Assembly (NCBI RefSeq): GCF_900106695.1 | Contig: NZ_FNMZ01000002.1 | Span: 620,001-684,000, forward strand | DNA from: Albimonas donghaensis | Lineage (GTDB): Bacteria; Pseudomonadota; Alphaproteobacteria; Rhodobacterales; Rhodobacteraceae | Direction of reading: 5' to 3' | DNA: 64,000 nt | Part shown: in pieces, positions 35,845 through 44,908 of the stretch | How the letters are laid out: the number at the start of each line of letters is the position of its first letter | Position numbering within the stretch: the stretch's first letter is position 1 | Program-made: the position numbers and the translations under genes | Notes under the pieces: model-generated | What the model saw: the letters and a program-made list of their open reading frames with translations, nothing else | What the model was told of the DNA's origin: nothing | The model's database searches: none

Positions 35845-36684
35845 ATGGACCCGGAGATGATCGCCGCCCTCGCCCGCCTTTTCGGCGCCTCCGAACATAT
35901 CGCCCGCGTCGGCGAGACGCCGATCCATGCGCTTGTCGCCGTCTTCGCCCGGGTCGGCGCGGTCGTCGCGCTGCTGCCCGGTTTCGGGGAGCGCACCCTG
36001 CCCGCGCGGGTGAAGCTCGCCGCCGCGGTGATGTTCACCATGGCCATCTGGCCCGCGGTCGTGCCGCTGGCCGAGGAAGCGGTCGCCGCCGGTCGCCCCG
36101 GGCTCGCCGACGGCGCCCCGATTCCCCTGTTCCGCGCGCTGATGGCGGAGGCGGCGGTCGGCCTGATGCTCGGCATCGCGGTGCGGCTGACGGTCATGGC
36201 CCTGCAGCTCGCCGGCGCCATCGCCGCCCAGGCCACCTCCGTCTCCCAGATCGCCGGCGCCCAGGTCACCCCCGACCCGATGCCCGCGCTGGGGGCCTTG
36301 CTGGTGGTCGCGGGCATCGCGCTGGCCATGCATCTGGGCCTGCACGTGAAGGCGGTGGCGCTGCTCGCCCGGTCCTACAGCGTCGCGCCGCTGGGCGAGT
36401 TTCCTCTGGCCGCCGATGTCGGGCGCTGGGGCGCGGCGCGGGCGGGGGCCGCCTTCGACCTCGCCGTCTCGCTCGCAGCCCCCTTCGTGGTCGCGTCCTT
36501 CGCCTACAATCTCGCGCTCGGGGCCATCAACCGCGCCATGCCGCAGCTGATGGTCGCCTTCGTCGGCGCCCCCGCCATCACCGCCGGCGCCCTGTTCCTG
36601 CTGTGGATCTGCGCGCCGGACCTGCTCGCCCACTGGCACACCCGGCTCGACGCCGCGCTCGCCGATCCGTTCGGGATCGACTGA
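35845..36684 (+). CDS. fliR: Flagellar export gate protein FliR
   Basis: A 279-residue protein with about six membrane spans. FARVGAVVALLPGFGERTLPARVKLAAAV is the family signature, followed by LMLGIAVRLTVMALQLAGAIAAQ and FVVASFAYNLALGAINRAMPQLMVAFVGAP. With FliP and FliQ it forms the helical export gate. ATG at 35845 begins the conserved part. FlhB follows after a single base, indicating coupling. Confidence 0.95.
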   Translation: MDPEMIAALARLFGASEHIARVGETPIHALVAVFARVGAVVALLPGFGERTLPARVKLAAAVMFTMAIWPAVVPLAEEAVAAGRPGLADGAPIPLFRALMAEAAVGLMLGIAVRLTVMALQLAGAIAAQATSVSQIAGAQVTPDPMPALGALLVVAGIALAMHLGLHVKAVALLARSYSVAPLGEFPLAADVGRWGAARAGAAFDLAVSLAAPFVVASFAYNLALGAINRAMPQLMVAFVGAPAITAGALFLLWICAPDLLAHWHTRLDAALADPFGID

Positions 36685-36685
36685 C

Positions 36686-37786
36686 ATGGCCGGCAACGAC
36701 GAAAGCGGCGAGAAAACGCACGAGCCGACGCCCCAGAAACTGGAGGACGCGCGCCGTCGCGGCGAAGTGCCCAAGTCCCAGGACGTGGCCGCCGCCGCCA
36801 TCTATATCTTCGCCCTCGTGGCCTTCGGCGCCTTCGGAACCCAGGCCGCTATCGGCTCGGGCGAGGTGCTGGCCGGCATCATCGGCGCCTCGGACCTGCT
36901 GGCGGGGCGGCTTCTGGGCCCCGGCGGCGGCGCGCTGTCGCTGTCGCTGGTCGGCCAGGCCATCGGCCCGCTGATCCCGATCCTGCTCGCCCCCGCGGTC
37001 GCGGCGCTCATCGCCTACGCCGCCCAGCGCGCCATAGTGGCGGCGCCGGAGAAGCTCGCGCCCAAGCTGTCGCGCATCAATCCGATCTCCAACGCCAAGA
37101 ACAAGTACGGCCCCACCGGGCTGGTCGAGTTCCTCAAATCCGCGGTCAAGCTCACCGCGATCTCGACCGTGCTGTTCCTGTTCCTGGTGGCCGAAACCGA
37201 CCATATCGCCGCCCTGGTCCGCGCCGACGCCCGCGCCGTGGGGCCGGAGATGATGCGGGTCGGCATCTCGCTCCTGTCCGTGATCGCGGCCATCGCGGTG
37301 GTGATCGGCGCGATCGACTTCCTCTGGCAGCGCTTCGACCACGCCCGCAAGAACCGCATGTCCTTCCAGGAGATGAAGGAGGAGGTGAAGAAGTCCGAGG
37401 GCGATCCGACCATGAAATCGGAGCGTCGCCGCCGCGCCCATGCCATCGCCACCAACCGGATGCTGATGGATGTGCCCGACGCCGATGTGGTGCTGACCAA
37501 TCCGACCCATGTCGCGGTGGCGCTCAAATGGTCGCGCAAGCCCGGCTCGGCGCCGGTCTGCGTGGCCAAGGGCGAGGACGACGTGGCCGCCGCCATCCGG
37601 CGCATCGCGGCCGAGAACGGGGTGCCGATCCACCATGATCCGCCAACCGCCCGCGCGCTGAACGCGGCCGTGGAGATCGGCGACGAGATCCTGCCCGAGC
37701 ACTACCAGGCCGTCGCCGCCGCCATCCGCTACGCCCAGAAGATGCGCGACATCGCCCGGGATCGCGGTTGGGGGAGACCTTCATGA
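36686..37786 (+). CDS. flhB: Flagellar export switch protein FlhB
   Basis: FlhB switches export from rod/hook to filament substrates. The 366-residue protein begins with EKTHEPTPQKLEDARRRGEVPKS, has four membrane spans, the helix MSFQEMKEEVKKSEGDP and the self-cleaving NPTH motif in TNPTHVAVALKW (near residue 272). All key residues are present. The stop overlaps the next ATG (37783-37786). Confidence 0.97.
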   Translation: MAGNDESGEKTHEPTPQKLEDARRRGEVPKSQDVAAAAIYIFALVAFGAFGTQAAIGSGEVLAGIIGASDLLAGRLLGPGGGALSLSLVGQAIGPLIPILLAPAVAALIAYAAQRAIVAAPEKLAPKLSRINPISNAKNKYGPTGLVEFLKSAVKLTAISTVLFLFLVAETDHIAALVRADARAVGPEMMRVGISLLSVIAAIAVVIGAIDFLWQRFDHARKNRMSFQEMKEEVKKSEGDPTMKSERRRRAHAIATNRMLMDVPDADVVLTNPTHVAVALKWSRKPGSAPVCVAKGEDDVAAAIRRIAAENGVPIHHDPPTARALNAAVEIGDEILPEHYQAVAAAIRYAQKMRDIARDRGWGRPS

Positions 37787-38193
37787 GCCGCGACCCCAAG
37801 GCGCTGGCCCGGCTGGCCGGTCTCGCCCGGATCGCGGAGCTGGCGCGGCTCGCGCGAATGGCGGAGGAGGCGCGGACCCGCGACCTGGCCGCCGCCGCCG
37901 CCGCGCGTCGGCAGGCCCGCGCCGCGGCGGAGGAGGCGAAACTCGCAGCCGAAGAGGCGCCGGAGGCCGCGCGCCTCGCCGCCGCCGCCCGCTGGCGCGA
38001 GGCGGAGCGGACCCGGATCCGCCAGGCCGTCGAGGCCGCGGACCGGGCGGAGACCGCAGCGGACGCCGCCCGCGATGACGCCGCGATGGGCATGGCTCGC
38101 CGCAGGGCGCTGGAGACCTTGGCGAAGCGCGCCGAGACCGCGCGACGCCGCGCCATGCAACGACGTCGGGAACAGGACGGCCAGCCGGATTGA
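37783..38193 (+). CDS. Alanine/arginine-rich coiled-coil protein, possible FliJ equivalent
   Basis: A 136-residue protein composed almost wholly of Ala, Arg, Glu and Leu, predicted to be one long helical hairpin (LARLAGLARIAELARLARMAEEARTRD, QAVEAADRAETAADAARDDAA). It starts inside the flhB stop codon (ATGA), so it is translated with it. Size, charge and fold type match FliJ, the export-ATPase stalk, and no other fliJ candidate is near. Low-complexity sequence prevents a firm call. Confidence 0.6.
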   Translation: MSRDPKALARLAGLARIAELARLARMAEEARTRDLAAAAAARRQARAAAEEAKLAAEEAPEAARLAAAARWREAERTRIRQAVEAADRAETAADAARDDAAMGMARRRALETLAKRAETARRRAMQRRREQDGQPD

Positions 38194-39470
38194 GGCCCGT
38201 CGTCTCGTTCGATCTCCGCCATGGCGGGCCCTGATGGCGCGCGCTCCACGCGCTTGACGAGCGCCCGGAGGTCGGCGCCAAGCGCCCTGGACCCATCTTG
38301 GAACCGCGGGCCGGGTCGTGCATCCACGCGGGTTCCGGACGCGCAACCCGAGCGCGCGCCGCCTGCGCCTCAAGCATATCGCCCGGCAAGCCCAGGGCCA
38401 CTGGGGTGGTTCACCGATCGTCCGCGCGACGTCCGGGCCGCCACGCCGCAAGTCAGGCCTCGCCGGAGGGGCGGCGGATGGAGCGGCTCGACATCACGCC
38501 CGATCCGCGGTGATCCAAGAGACCTGTTCCCTTGGCGCCTCGGTCCCGATCCCCGCACGCCATGGCGCAACCCAAGAGCGAAACAGGCGCCTCGAAACAC
38601 CCGGCCAACCGCCTCCGAAGCGCACGTCGACGCCTTCCAGACCCGCTCCTTGAAGACGAATGGCCAATTCCAGGGATCGACGCGCCCTGCCAGGCGTTTC
38701 GCCAGGGCGGCCGCGTCGTCGGCGCCGCCATGGGAGCGAACACCGGTGTCGCCGCAAGCGCTGGCATGGCCATCGGCGCTCGGGCCAGGCGACTCGCGGA
38801 CGTCGTGGAGATTTTCCGGCTGGCGCGGTCCAGTCGGAGGGTCAGAGAAATGGCCGCGCGTCGCCCGCGACACGCGACGCGGAAGAAAGGCTGCTGTCGG
38901 AAATGATGCCGCCTTCACGCCCTGCCCCACGCAGCGACTGATCCGCTCGGCCCGCCTCCAAGCCCAAGGCGCGGCGTCAGTCGCGCCAGTCATCGGGCAT
39001 ACGATCCGCCCCGGTTCCGGGGGCCGGGCCCTCACCGCCAGCCAGTTCGGCGACTGCGATGGACCCCGGCTTCGCCCGTCCCCCACGCCGCAACCAACGC
39101 GCATGAAACCAGGGGCCGCCGATGGCGCATCCCCAACGCCCCGCTCCGCCGGCGAAGCAGCCCCCCTAGGTCGAGATCTTGTCGCGGGCTCTGATGCGCC
39201 CGCCTTGCGCCCCCGATCCGGGAGACGCACCTCCCCGGACGCGCAAGTTCGCCATCCGGGAACCGCCCCCCCGCCCTGCGCTGATTGTCCAGAGCCCCCC
39301 ACGCCCAGGCGAACCGCCCTCCTATTGGGCAGAAAGGGGACGCAGGGCGGGGCGATGCCGGGAGCGCAGCTCCCGCGCGAGGGCCGGCCGGCGCCCCCTC
39401 ACGGCGCCTCGCCCATCCGTCCGGTCCGGCCGAAAACCACGCTTCGACCTCGCCCGCAATGAGGCCGGCT
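38194..39470. other. 1.28 kb region without recognisable genes inside the flagellar locus
   Basis: Long frames are open on both strands (for example 413 codons on plus, 310 on minus), but none has a convincing start site, domain, membrane segment or biased third-codon usage, and their translations are Pro/Arg/Ser-rich. The base composition is somewhat less extreme than in the genes around it. It lies between the end of the flhB block (+) and the end of fliG (-), that is, a convergent region. A decayed gene or lost insertion is possible but I recognise no fragment. Confidence 0.5.
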
Positions 39471-40550
39471 TCAGTCGTCGCCCGCGTCGATCTCGATCAG
39501 CTTGATCTCCCCGCGCCGCGCCAGGGTCTGAATCGCGTTGACGAGCGCGGCCTGCGCGGCCTCGCCCTCCTTCTGGCGCACGTCGGGCATGCCGTCGAGA
39601 TCCTCGCGCAGACGCTCGGACAGGCGCTTGGCGATGTTGCCGAGGATGAAATCCGCCGACGGATTCTCCGTGGCCAGCGCCGATTTGAGCGCGGTCATCA
39701 GCACCGGCTCCTCGACCTCCTTCATCACCTTCGCGACGTCGCGCGGGTTCACGCGGCTGGCGATGTCGGCGAAGGTGAACATCACCCGCTGCACCTCCTG
39801 CGCCAGCTTGGAATCCACCGAATCCATGTGGCCCAAAAACGAATCCCGCGCCGTCGCGGAGACATGGTTCATCAGGCTCGCGATCAGCTCGGCCGGCTTG
39901 CGGGCCCCCTGGTTGCGCTCGATCACCGAGACGAAATCCTGCTCGATCGTCCTGGTGAGGATCTCCAGCGCCGCGTTGTCCGGGGTCGGCACGCGCGACA
40001 TGCGCAGGACGATATCCTGCGCGAAGGCGGGTTCGAACCGCTCCAGCAGCCGCGCCGCCTGGTCGGAACGCAGCTTGGAGACCACAAGGCAGGCGACCTG
40101 CGGATGCTCCGCCGACAGCCAGTTTGACAACGGCGCGTCGGCGGAATCCGCCAGGCGCTGCCAGATCGTGCGCACCGAACGCGCGTCGATCTCCTCCAGC
40201 ACACGGCTGAGACTGTCTTCGTCCAGAACCTGGCCGAGGAATTTCCGCGCCTCGTCCAGCCCGCCGCGCACCGAGAGCTCGTCGCCCATGGTCGCGAGGA
40301 ACTCGCTGACCACCGCATCGACGACCGCGTGCGGCACGCCATTGAGCTTGGAAACCGCGGAGGCGAAACGCTTGATGTTGGCGTCGCCGAGATTGCGAAG
40401 GATCTCGGTCGCGGCTTCGGGCCCCAGAGCCACGATCACCACGGCGGCCTTCTGGGCCTGGCTCAGCAGGATCGCGGGCGAGGGCTCCTCTCCCCCCACG
40501 GGGGCGGGGACCGGCGCGCCCTTGGCGACCACCATCGCGCCTTCGCTCAT
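39471..40550 (-). CDS. fliG: Flagellar motor switch protein FliG
   Basis: FliG couples the stator to the rotor. The 359-residue protein has the N-terminal FliF-binding part (LSQAQKAAVVIVALGPEAATEIL), the middle domain with EHPQVACLVVSKL (the EHPQ motif), and the C-terminal torque helix region RDVAKVMKEVEEPVLMTALKSA with the charged residues facing MotA. It overlaps fliP by 4 nt (ATGA at 40547-40550) and ends the fliF-fliH-fliN-fliP-fliG block. Confidence 0.96.
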   Translation of the reverse strand: MSEGAMVVAKGAPVPAPVGGEEPSPAILLSQAQKAAVVIVALGPEAATEILRNLGDANIKRFASAVSKLNGVPHAVVDAVVSEFLATMGDELSVRGGLDEARKFLGQVLDEDSLSRVLEEIDARSVRTIWQRLADSADAPLSNWLSAEHPQVACLVVSKLRSDQAARLLERFEPAFAQDIVLRMSRVPTPDNAALEILTRTIEQDFVSVIERNQGARKPAELIASLMNHVSATARDSFLGHMDSVDSKLAQEVQRVMFTFADIASRVNPRDVAKVMKEVEEPVLMTALKSALATENPSADFILGNIAKRLSERLREDLDGMPDVRQKEGEAAQAALVNAIQTLARRGEIKLIEIDAGDD

Positions 40551-41470
40551 GCTCCATACCCCCGGACCAGCGCCCCCGCGAGCAGCGGCCAGCCGTCGGC
40601 GGCCACGAAGAAGGCGAGTTTGAAGGGAAGCGACACCACCGCGGGCGGCACCATCATCATGCCCATGGACATCAACACAGAAGCCACCACGAGATCGATC
40701 AACAGGAAAGGCAGGTAGATCAGGAACCCGATCTCGAAGGCGCGTTGCACCTCGGAGAGCAGGAAGGCCGGGACCAGCAGGCTGGACGGCGCATCCGCCG
40801 GGGTCATCGCGCGCGGGTCAGGGGCCGGCGCGCCGTCGATCGGGGCGGCGGCGGGGCCCAGCGCCGCGGCGGGCACGGCCTCGGCCAGCGCCGACAGCGC
40901 GTCGGGGTCGACCCGGGCGGCCATGAAGGCGCGGAACGGGGCGAGAATGCGGGGCGCGGCCTGCTCGACGGTGATGTCCTCGGCCAGCAGCGGCTCGACT
41001 CCCGTGGTCCAGGCGGCGTCGATGACCGGGGCCATGACGAACCAGCTCAGGAACAGGGCCAGCGACACGATCAGCATGTTGGGGGGCGACTGCTGCAACC
41101 CGATGGCCGCGCGCAGGATCGACAGGACCGTCACCATGAAGGGGAAGCAGGTGACGGTGACGGCGATGGCGGGCGCGAGGCTGAGCACCGTCACCACCGC
41201 GAAGAGCTGGACGGCGCGGAGCGTCAGGCTGCCGTCGCCGCCCAGGTCGATGGCCACCTCCTGCGCGACCGCCGGGCCCGCGCCCCAGGCCAGCGCGAGC
41301 GCGGCCAGCGAAAGGGTGACGGCGATCGGCGCGGCGCGCCGGCGCAGCCCCGCCCAGGCGGACGGCCGCACGCTCGGCCGCCCGCAACCGGCGCGCCCGG
41401 TCGGGACGCGGCCGGCCGCGGCGCCGCATGGCGGACAGCCGCCCGCCGTGATGCCGGTTTCTCCGCGCAA
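40547..41470 (-). CDS. fliP: Flagellar export gate protein FliP
   Basis: FliP is the core of the export gate. The protein has a signal-like segment ending GAGPAVAQ, then membrane spans with CFPFMVTVLSILRAAIGLQQSPPNMLIVSLALFLSWFVMAP split across the first half, and FLLSEVQRAFEIGFLIYLPFLLIDLVVASVLMSMGMMMVPP at the end. The frame opens with TTG at 41470, 4 nt after fliN, but no Shine-Dalgarno is visible and the first 35 residues are Arg/Gly-rich; GTG at 41371, just before the signal segment, is a credible alternative. An unusual insert of about 40 Pro/Ala-rich residues (AAPIDGAPAPDPRAMTPADA) sits in the periplasmic loop. Confidence 0.93.
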   Translation of the reverse strand: MRGETGITAGGCPPCGAAAGRVPTGRAGCGRPSVRPSAWAGLRRRAAPIAVTLSLAALALAWGAGPAVAQEVAIDLGGDGSLTLRAVQLFAVVTVLSLAPAIAVTVTCFPFMVTVLSILRAAIGLQQSPPNMLIVSLALFLSWFVMAPVIDAAWTTGVEPLLAEDITVEQAAPRILAPFRAFMAARVDPDALSALAEAVPAAALGPAAAPIDGAPAPDPRAMTPADAPSSLLVPAFLLSEVQRAFEIGFLIYLPFLLIDLVVASVLMSMGMMMVPPAVVSLPFKLAFFVAADGWPLLAGALVRGYGA

Positions 41471-41474
41471 GCGC

Positions 41475-41813
41475 TCAGACGCCCTGGGAGAGATCGGCGA
41501 CCTCGGTCAACCGAACCGCAAGGCGGCCGCTGTCGTCATCCATCTCCTGCAGCTCTCCGCGGGCGATGAGCCGCTCGCCGATCAGGATCTCCACCGGGTC
41601 GTCGATTCGGCTGTCCAGCGGAAGCACCGAGTCGCGGCGCAGGTTCACCAGGTCGGAGACCAGCGGCCGGGCGCGGCCGACCGAGATCACCACCTCTATC
41701 GGCACGCCCAGCACGGCGGAGCCGCTCCGGCGGCCGCTGCGGGCGGGGGTCAGCTCCTCACGGGCCGCGGGGAGGGCGTCGCCCTCGGTTCCGTCGTCGA
41801 TTTCCTCAGCCAT
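41475..41813 (-). CDS. fliN: Flagellar motor switch protein FliN
   Basis: FliN is the lower C-ring subunit. The 112-residue protein carries the SPOA domain: LGVPIEVVISVGRARPLVSDLVNLRRDSVLPLD and DPVEILIGERLIARGEL. An acidic stretch precedes it. The ATG at 41813 lies within the 3' end of fliH (8-base overlap). FliM, its usual partner, is not encoded here. Confidence 0.92.
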   Translation of the reverse strand: MAEEIDDGTEGDALPAAREELTPARSGRRSGSAVLGVPIEVVISVGRARPLVSDLVNLRRDSVLPLDSRIDDPVEILIGERLIARGELQEMDDDSGRLAVRLTEVADLSQGV

Positions 41814-42564
41814 GCGCGACTCTCCTGTCCTGGTCGGGGGCCTGCGTTTCCGGGCCCTCGGGCTCGAACGCCTGCGTTTCGGGGAAGTGGCGGTCGAGCG
41901 CGGCGCGGGCCGCGGCGATCGCCGCGTCCAGGTCGAGCTCGTCCTCGCCCTCGGCCCAGTCCAGCCTTGCGGCGAGCTCTCCGAGGTCGGGATCCGGGTC
42001 CACGGGCGTCGCGATGCCGGCGGCGGCGAAGGCGGCGCGCACCGGCTCGAGCTGGGACGGCGCGACCCGGACCGAAAGGCCGGCGTCGCCCGCCTCCACC
42101 CGCCGCGCCCGGGCTTCGCGAAGCGCCGCGAGCACCGCATCCGAGATCTCCGACGCCACGCCGCGGCGGGCCAGCGCCGGCGCAACCCCGGTCAGCAGCG
42201 CTTCGGCGAGATCGCGGGCGGAGGTCAGCATGGCCTCCTCCCGCTCCACCCGCGCATGCAGCGCGTCGGCGAGCTGCTCGCGCATGTCCGACAGGAGCAG
42301 GCGAAGATCGGCCTGGCCCTGGGCCTCGGCATGGGCGGCGCCTTCTTCGAACCCGGCGGCGCGGCCCTCCCCCCGGGCGCGGGCGAGCAGGGTTTCGAGC
42401 GACTCGGCGGCCGGCGAGGGGGCCGGCTTCGGCGCGGCCCTGGCCTTCCGCGGCTCCGGCGTCGCTTTCGTCGCGGCGGGGGCGGGCGCGGGGGCCTTCG
42501 CGGACTTGCCCCTGCCGGGTTCATCGGTCTCGAAGCTTTCCCAGCTCAGCGCGTGCGGGCTCAT
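41806..42564 (-). CDS. fliH: FliH-like flagellar export stator protein
   Basis: A 252-residue protein at the fliH position between fliF and fliN. The N-terminal 60 residues are Pro/Ala/Lys-rich; ARARGEGRAAGFEEGAAHAEAQGQADL is the Gly-spaced helix typical of FliH, and the C-terminal half (DAVLAALREARARRVEAGDAGLSVRVAPSQL) matches the V-ATPase E-subunit-like fold. FliH holds FliI inactive and links it to the C-ring. Overall similarity is weak, so position carries much of the call. Confidence 0.78.
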   Translation of the reverse strand: MSPHALSWESFETDEPGRGKSAKAPAPAPAATKATPEPRKARAAPKPAPSPAAESLETLLARARGEGRAAGFEEGAAHAEAQGQADLRLLLSDMREQLADALHARVEREEAMLTSARDLAEALLTGVAPALARRGVASEISDAVLAALREARARRVEAGDAGLSVRVAPSQLEPVRAAFAAAGIATPVDPDPDLGELAARLDWAEGEDELDLDAAIAAARAALDRHFPETQAFEPEGPETQAPDQDRRVAHG

Positions 42565-44120
42565 GCGGGCTCCCTCGTTTCATCCATGCTCAGCCATTCG
42601 CCAAGCAGCGCGGCGGTATCGTCCGGGCGTTCGAGCACCGCCCCGCGCAGCGCGTCGATGCGTTCGGCGGCCACGCCGCGGGCGTCGATCACTTCGCCGG
42701 CAAGCGCGATGCTGTCGGCCAGTCCCTCGCTCCCGGCGAGCGCTTCGCCGCCGGCCTGAAGCTCCAGAAGGTCGGCGTCCTCGGCCTGGCGGGCCAGCAT
42801 GGGGCGCAGCACGAACAGGCCCAGCAGCAGCGCCACGGCGCTGAGAACGCCCAACTGGATCAGGGACATGGCGTTGGCGGCGAGGAAGTCCCCGGCGCCC
42901 GACACCGCCTCGGTCCCCAGATCCGGGGGCAGGGTGAATTCCAGGCTGCGGATGGTGACCACGTCGCCGCGCGCCGCGTCGAAGCCGATGGCCGACTCGA
43001 CCAGCTCGCGCAGCGCGGCGAGCTCCTCCTCCGGCCGCGGCGCCCATTCCGGCTCGCCCCCAGCGCCCGGGACCCGCACCCCGTCGACCAGCACCGCGAC
43101 GGTGATCTTGCGGATGGCCCCGGGGTTGCGGACGCTTTCGCGCAGCACCTCGGAGACTTCGTAATTCACGCGCTCGCGGGTCTCGCTGGCGTTGCTCGAC
43201 GAGCCGCCGCCGCCGGTCTCGCCATCCGGCAGGTTGGAGGCGACCGTGACCCCGGCGTTCTCGCCCTGCGAGCTCTCGGAGCTTTCCTGCGTGTCGGAAT
43301 GGATCGCCACGCGGCTCTGCGGATCGAGCACGCGCTCCTTGACCGTTTCGGAGTTGAGATCGGCGTCGACCATGACCTCGACCACCGCGGCGCCGCGGCC
43401 CACGCGGGCCTCCAGCAGGCGCTCGATGTTCTGGCGCAGGCGCTCGGAGCGATCCTCCCCGCCCGCCGCGGCGAGGGGGCCCTGCTCTTCGGACAGGACG
43501 GTTCCGTTTTCGGCGTCCACCACGGTGACGTCGCCCGGCGACAGGCCGGCGACCGCGGAGGCGACGAGATAACGTATGGCGCGCGCCTGCGGCTCCCCCA
43601 GCGCGCCGGCGCCGACGCTGACCGAGACCGAAGCGGTCGGCGACCCCGAGGGCTCGAACGGCCGGCGCACCGGGTTGGCGATATGCACGCGGGCCCGGCG
43701 CACCTGGGGAATCGCCAGCAGCGTGCGGGCGAGCTCCCCTTCCTTGGCGCGCCAGTAGGCCGCGTCGAACATCTGCGCGGTGGTCCCGAATCCGGACAGG
43801 CCGTCCAGCAGTTCATAGCCGGCGGCGCCGGTCTGCGGCTGGCCGTCGGCCGCGAGCGCCAGGCGCAACGCGTCGCGCTGACCCTCCTCCACGTAAATCG
43901 AATCGCCGCGCACCTCGTAGGCCACGCCACGCGCTTCGAGCGCCGATACCACGCCGCCCGCCGCCGAGGGGTCGAGCCCCGCATATAGCAGCCCGAGCGC
44001 CGGCCGCGTCGCAACGCTCGCCAGCCCCCAGACCGCGATCACCGCGGCCAGTCCCGCAAGCGCCACGATCAAGCGGCGTCTCCCGTCCATACCGCTCCAC
44101 AAGGCCGAAATACGTTCCAC
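42561..44120 (-). CDS. fliF: Flagellar MS-ring protein FliF
   Basis: FliF builds the MS ring. The 519-residue protein has two membrane spans (about residues 15-35 and 425-445), ring-building segments GLLYAGLDPSAAGGVVSALEARGV and ELARTLLAIPQVRRARVHIANP, the beta-collar insert, and a short cytoplasmic tail for FliG (TAALLGEWLSMDE). It starts the minus block and is divergent from fliL across 205 bp that should contain both promoters; no sigma-54 or sigma-28 match is convincing there. It overlaps fliH by 4 nt. Confidence 0.95.
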   Translation of the reverse strand: MERISALWSGMDGRRRLIVALAGLAAVIAVWGLASVATRPALGLLYAGLDPSAAGGVVSALEARGVAYEVRGDSIYVEEGQRDALRLALAADGQPQTGAAGYELLDGLSGFGTTAQMFDAAYWRAKEGELARTLLAIPQVRRARVHIANPVRRPFEPSGSPTASVSVSVGAGALGEPQARAIRYLVASAVAGLSPGDVTVVDAENGTVLSEEQGPLAAAGGEDRSERLRQNIERLLEARVGRGAAVVEVMVDADLNSETVKERVLDPQSRVAIHSDTQESSESSQGENAGVTVASNLPDGETGGGGSSSNASETRERVNYEVSEVLRESVRNPGAIRKITVAVLVDGVRVPGAGGEPEWAPRPEEELAALRELVESAIGFDAARGDVVTIRSLEFTLPPDLGTEAVSGAGDFLAANAMSLIQLGVLSAVALLLGLFVLRPMLARQAEDADLLELQAGGEALAGSEGLADSIALAGEVIDARGVAAERIDALRGAVLERPDDTAALLGEWLSMDETREPA

Positions 44121-44325
44121 GCCAAGCCTCTTGCGTCTTAGGCCCCCGTCCTGGGGCGACCTTTCTGGTCTGACCCTTGATTGGGCCCCCGCCGCTTAAG
44201 ATTCGGTTAGCCCGAAGCCGTTACCCCTCTCCTCACGCTGATCGGCAGGGTGCGCCCCGCCGGGAAGGCGACGCCGCAGGATGTGACGCCGCGCAGGTCG
44301 CGGGACGAACGAGGTTGAACGGGCT

Positions 44326-44841
44326 ATGGCCGATGCCGCCAAACTGGACGTGGACGAAGCGCCTCCGCCCAAGAAGGGCAAGAAGGGGCTGCTGATCGGG
44401 CTCGTCGCCATGCTGCTGCTCGGCGGCGGGGGATTCTTCGCGACATTCTCAGGGATGCTCGCGCTGCCTTTCGGCGGAGACGGCGCGGAAAGCGGGCGGG
44501 AAGAGGCCGCGCATGAGGAGGAGGCGGGACCAGACGACCCCGACCCCGTCTTCGTCGCCATCGACCCGATGACGGTCACGCTCGGCCCCACGGCCCGCGC
44601 CCGACACCTCAAGATCCTGGTCCAGCTCGAAGTCGCGCCGGGGACGGAGGCGGAGGTCGAAAAGCTGATGCCGCGCGTCAAGGACGTGATCAACAGCTAC
44701 CTCCAGGCGTTGGACGAGGCCGACATCGACCGGCCCGCCGCCATGACCCGCATGCGCTCGCACCTGCTGCGCCGCATGAAGATCGTGCTGGGGGAGGAGG
44801 GCGTGCGCGACCTCCTGATCACCGAGTTCATCCTGCAATGA
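44326..44841 (+). CDS. fliL: Flagellar basal-body-associated protein FliL
   Basis: FliL is a single-span inner membrane protein whose periplasmic ring surrounds the stator. The 171-residue product has a lysine-rich cytosolic start (PPKKGKKG), one membrane helix (LLIGLVAMLLLGGGGFFA), an acidic linker, and the SPFH-like domain (FVAIDPMTVTLGP, LKILVQLEVAPGTEAEVEKLMPRV, LLITEFILQ). It is the first of two FliL-family genes in the window. Confidence 0.93.
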   Translation: MADAAKLDVDEAPPPKKGKKGLLIGLVAMLLLGGGGFFATFSGMLALPFGGDGAESGREEAAHEEEAGPDDPDPVFVAIDPMTVTLGPTARARHLKILVQLEVAPGTEAEVEKLMPRVKDVINSYLQALDEADIDRPAAMTRMRSHLLRRMKIVLGEEGVRDLLITEFILQ

Positions 44842-44908
44842 GCGCGCGCGCCCCCCTCCCGCCCCCGGCGCCCTCGCCGCGCTCGGCGTTCCATTCAAGG
44901 AGACCGAC

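Noticed and set aside
38221-39462. 413-codon plus and 310-codon minus frames in the flagellar gap
   Set aside because: No ribosome site, domain or membrane segment; both strands open together, typical of GC-rich non-coding DNA.
40923-43988. 1021-codon plus-strand frame across fliP-fliN-fliH-fliF
   Set aside because: It runs antisense to four well-supported flagellar genes and is low complexity.
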